This document shows positions 60,706 through 64,000 of a stretch of DNA of 64,000 bases, one piece after another. A program made the position numbers and the translations under genes. Every line of letters starts with the position of its first letter. Position 1 is the stretch's first letter. The notes beneath the pieces were generated by a model. It worked only from the letters and a program-made list of their open reading frames with translations, did no database searches and had not been told where the DNA came from. This DNA is from Malurus cyaneus samueli (taxonomy: Eukaryota > Chordata > Aves > Passeriformes > Maluridae), in the NCBI GenBank assembly GCA_009741485.1, contig CM019219.1:7370048-7434047 (forward strand). The letters run 5' to 3'.

Positions 60706-63694
60706 TAAATTAGAAAATAATTTTAAAGTTCACTATTTTGTACAAGTGTGCAATGTTTATGTCTGGAGTGTGTGGGTCAGATTACTGACAGGCACCTCCT
60801 GGAAAGGAAATGCACAAAACAAAGGCATTCTTACTGTCCACTTTGGAGATTCACAATGCATCTCAGTCCAAAAACAAATTCCCATCTTTGAGTAAAACAC
60901 ATTAGTTTCCTTGAAGAGAGAAAACTGCTAAGGCCTGTATGGAACTACTGTCAATTTAAACTAAATACATTTTAAATACCTCATCGTAAGACATTTTTCA
61001 GACCCTGAGCTACTCTTGTAGCTCTTTTGTTCCATTTTAATTTCAGATCCATCTCCAATTAGGAGAGAGACTCTTCTCTGTGTACCTGGAAAACTGATAA
61101 ACTCCATCCAAGACAACTGAAAACTCATTGTGTAATGAAAGAGTTGAGCTGTTTGAAAGAACAAGACTCAGATTACAACTTCTGCCACACTTTGTAAATG
61201 TCTTTTGGAGTTCTATTAGTTACATCTAAATATGTCTTCCTTTTTAACTGTGTGTTAGTGATGGCCTTAACTAATTCAAATCAAAACCATGGCTGCAATT
61301 TAATTCATTATATACAAATGAAGCAGACCAAGTACACTGAGACTAAGCCAATGTCTGCACTTATGACAAAATGTTTCAAGAGACTTATGTCTAATACTGT
61401 CCACATTTCACAACAGTTAAAAAAACACAGAAGTAAAAAAAACCCTAACAAAAAACAGGTAGCAGTGCCCTAGCCTTTGTGCACTTAATATTTTAAGGAT
61501 CACTTACAACCCACATGACAATTTTGTGGCGTAATGCCTGCAAAACAAAGTTCTAAACTCTCAATCATCACTTTGTAATTGAGATTCAGCTTTCCATGCA
61601 GACCTCACAATATTATATGCAACGTAATAGCCAAATAACATTCAAAAGGTAAATTTTTATGAATAAACAATTTTGCTTGCTGAAAGGCTTTCTGCTCATT
61701 TCTAGCAAACCTGCACATCCATACCTTCCATGGGTGTTCTGGAAACTGAAATCTTGCATAATCATATCCTAGGTAGTATAATGTACATAGGCAACTGACA
61801 ATTATATGCAAAAAAGAGATTAAGCTTCTTTTACCTATCATAGGCAGTAACAGAAATTAACAGGTACATATGGATTGCTTAGGAAATGACTCCAAATAAA
61901 GCAAACCCTCCAAACAATAATTCTCAGAGAACACTCTGGCAAGGATTAGCAACTGCAAAATGCCAGTGGAGACACAATTAGCCTGCAATAACCATTGACA
62001 CTACACTGTTTCAGGGTGTACACTCATGATTTTTCCAAACAGGTGGCAGAGAAGGAGGGGAATAATGTACAGTACCTTGGCTCATCATCAAATGGTACTC
62101 CACACTGCATCTGCAAACAGCTTCAGCTTGTCCTGGAGAGCAAGGCTGATCTTCTCTGCTGATGCCAGGAGCCCACCATGCTCAGGGTTCCATTGCACAG
62201 AGAGGCAGGGTGCTCTGTGTGCTCAGGCCCCAGAGTTCTCCTGTGTCAGCAGTGGGTCACGCTGGACTTTTCTCTGGGGCTATTCAAAACCCTGCAGCAT
62301 CACCCTGCGAGCTGAGGTCATGCAGGCCTGATCCACCTTTGCTGACAGGCAGAAAACATGCTCCCATCACTCATTCTACCCCTGCTCCTATGTAAGAGCA
62401 CAGGAAAATCCATTTGGAGATGGAGGTGGGACAGCAGACTTCACTCTGTGATACATCCTTCCTTCTTCTGTCAAAACCTGATCCACCATCACTACAATAT
62501 TTACACCATGAATGTTTCCAGCAAAATAATGCAAATTAACAGGAATTGCTTACAAAACCTCCCTGTACTTTAATTAATAGAACTATTTCCTACATATTTA
62601 ACCTCAAACAGTTTTGGTTTGTTCTAAATTCGGCCTAAATTTGTTTGGATTGCTTTAAAAGCTTAAGAGGGACCCTACATAATAGCTGTGCTCCTAATTC
62701 TGTACGATACAGCCCAGAGTTTCTTGTAATGAAGGAAATAAATGAATACACTGAAAAGTAATCAGGATGCTTGACTGTGATCACTGCAGATACAGTTCCG
62801 GGATCATCCAATGTTTGCTGTGCTTTATCATACAAGGTCTTTAAGGAGACTGGAAACAAATACTGTCTGTGAATTAAGGAGGTCTTATAAGATGGACTAG
62901 ATACTATTTCAAGATACCTGGACATTTCCTATGTGGTACATCCAGTAAGCATCCAGGGGGAAAGTAGAAGCATTGACCACAGTTTCCACTCACTGGTAGC
63001 GGTCTCCAGAAGTTGAGTTCCAGATTTAATAAAAATTGCTTTAATAAAAACACAAAAAAACCCCTCCAACCCCGCCTCGGCTCTGACTTAAAAAAGAGTA
63101 ATAAAAATGAAATATCCCTGTTGTTCCATGTTACACTCTATTTATTGTCTTTGTAGGAATTTTACCAGACTATAAATTACTTCTCAAATTTCATGTTTGG
63201 CACTTTGCGGTGTACATAAACAACTGATATTTACCTTGTGCTAAGCAGAACAAACAAACTCCAACCAAAATTTCAATTATATTGTGATAGATTTTGGAGC
63301 TGTGACTTTTGGAGGAAAGATCATCACCCATTTACAAGAAAGGCTAAGGCACACAGTGACTTTCCTTAAAGGAAACATGAGGCTGAAACAGGAGGTCAGC
63401 TCACACATCTGAGTTGCAGCCCAGAGCATAACTTCACATAATGATTCATCAGCTGTTATTTGCTTTAAAGTAGCTTGCTATTTTTAGTCTATTTAAGGAT
63501 AAAAGGGATACTTTTCTTAGCAATATTTACTTTGAAAGGCCTGTAATATTCTGATACTGGAAAAACAGTAACAGAATGGACAACTCTGGAAAATATGCAT
63601 CTGCATTGCTGTGAAGATGTTTTTAATAAAAGTTCTACCTGAAAAGCAGCATCTTTTACAAATCATTATAAAAATAAGCTGTAGGTAATCCCTA

Positions 63695-63770
63695 CATAGG
63701 CCAGTTACAAGCTGAACTCAATGATCCTTGTGGGTGCCTTCCAACTCAAGAATGATGGTGATGCTGTGAA
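63695..63770 (+). mobile_element. CR1 LINE 3' end, diverged
   Basis: Contains CTCAATGATCCTTGTGGGTG and CCTTCCAACTCAAGAATGATGG, the conserved 3' segment of CR1, followed by a degraded tail. An overlapping plus-strand open frame at 63721-63981 starts inside it and is not a gene. Confidence 0.8.
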
Positions 63771-64000
63771 AAGTGGATGGAAAATAGATCCCCAAAAGAG
63801 AGAGGAACAAGAGAAAAGCAGAGCTGAAACAAAGACAGCTTTCCACAACTGTTACAACTCCAAAACTGAGGTTCAGCTGAGGATGAATCTCAAAAAGATG
63901 AGAAACATGAAAAGGAAAGGTGTGATCCATGAAAGATCAGTGAATCTTTTTCATCTAAATACTGACTTACAAACCTGGTAGATACGTTAACAATAGAACT

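Larger units (their letters stand above)
59855..64000 (-). other. CASP7 upstream intron or 5' flank
   Basis: AT-rich, with a GC-richer patch at about 62100-62350 that is not CpG-rich. No promoter or first exon of CASP7 could be placed, so it may lie beyond the right edge. Two CR1 tails are listed separately. Confidence 0.5.

Noticed and set aside
63721..63981. 86-codon plus-strand frame
   Set aside because: It starts inside a CR1 tail and is Lys/Glu-rich AT-biased sequence without homology.

Overview
The window is ordinary vertebrate nuclear DNA, most likely avian. It has intron-split genes with GT/AG junctions, AATAAA signals, a CpG-island promoter and several 3' ends of chicken-repeat-1 (CR1) LINEs, which are typical of birds. 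Species cannot be read from the sequence. Four genes were rebuilt exon by exon by matching translated exons to known vertebrate families and checking that splice phases agree. Their order and relative strands match the human chromosome 10q25 block CASP7-PLEKHS1-DCLRE1A-NHLRC2, seen here in reverse.

Layout. (1) 437-6774, minus strand: the first three coding exons of NHLRC2; the rest lies beyond the left edge. (2) About 6480-7500: a CpG island acting as a shared divergent promoter, with a 38-bp GC-rich minisatellite. (3) 7900-21739, plus strand: the complete nine-exon coding region of DCLRE1A (SNM1A, interstrand-crosslink repair nuclease), 970 aa, with all phases closing. (4) 21740-32376: tail-to-tail intergenic DNA with a probable solo LTR near 27.4-27.8 kb. 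(5) 32377-44240, minus strand: ten coding exons of PLEKHS1, from the PH domain to the stop; the first coding exon is uncertain. (6) 47868-59814, minus strand: CASP7 (executioner caspase-7), with five certain exons and two short upstream exons inferred from splice phase, giving a 299-aa protein, plus a good poly(A) signal. (7) 59855-64000: CASP7 intron or upstream DNA with two CR1 tails.

The genes are not a pathway: they cover DNA crosslink repair, apoptosis, a PH-domain signalling protein and an NHL/thioredoxin-like protein, and their linkage is conserved synteny. I found no undescribed multi-gene system. The most useful new observations concern the proteins: a PDZ-like module and a YxxM motif in PLEKHS1, an unusual split N-terminus and an extra linker cleavage motif in CASP7, and a strong overlapping uORF on DCLRE1A.
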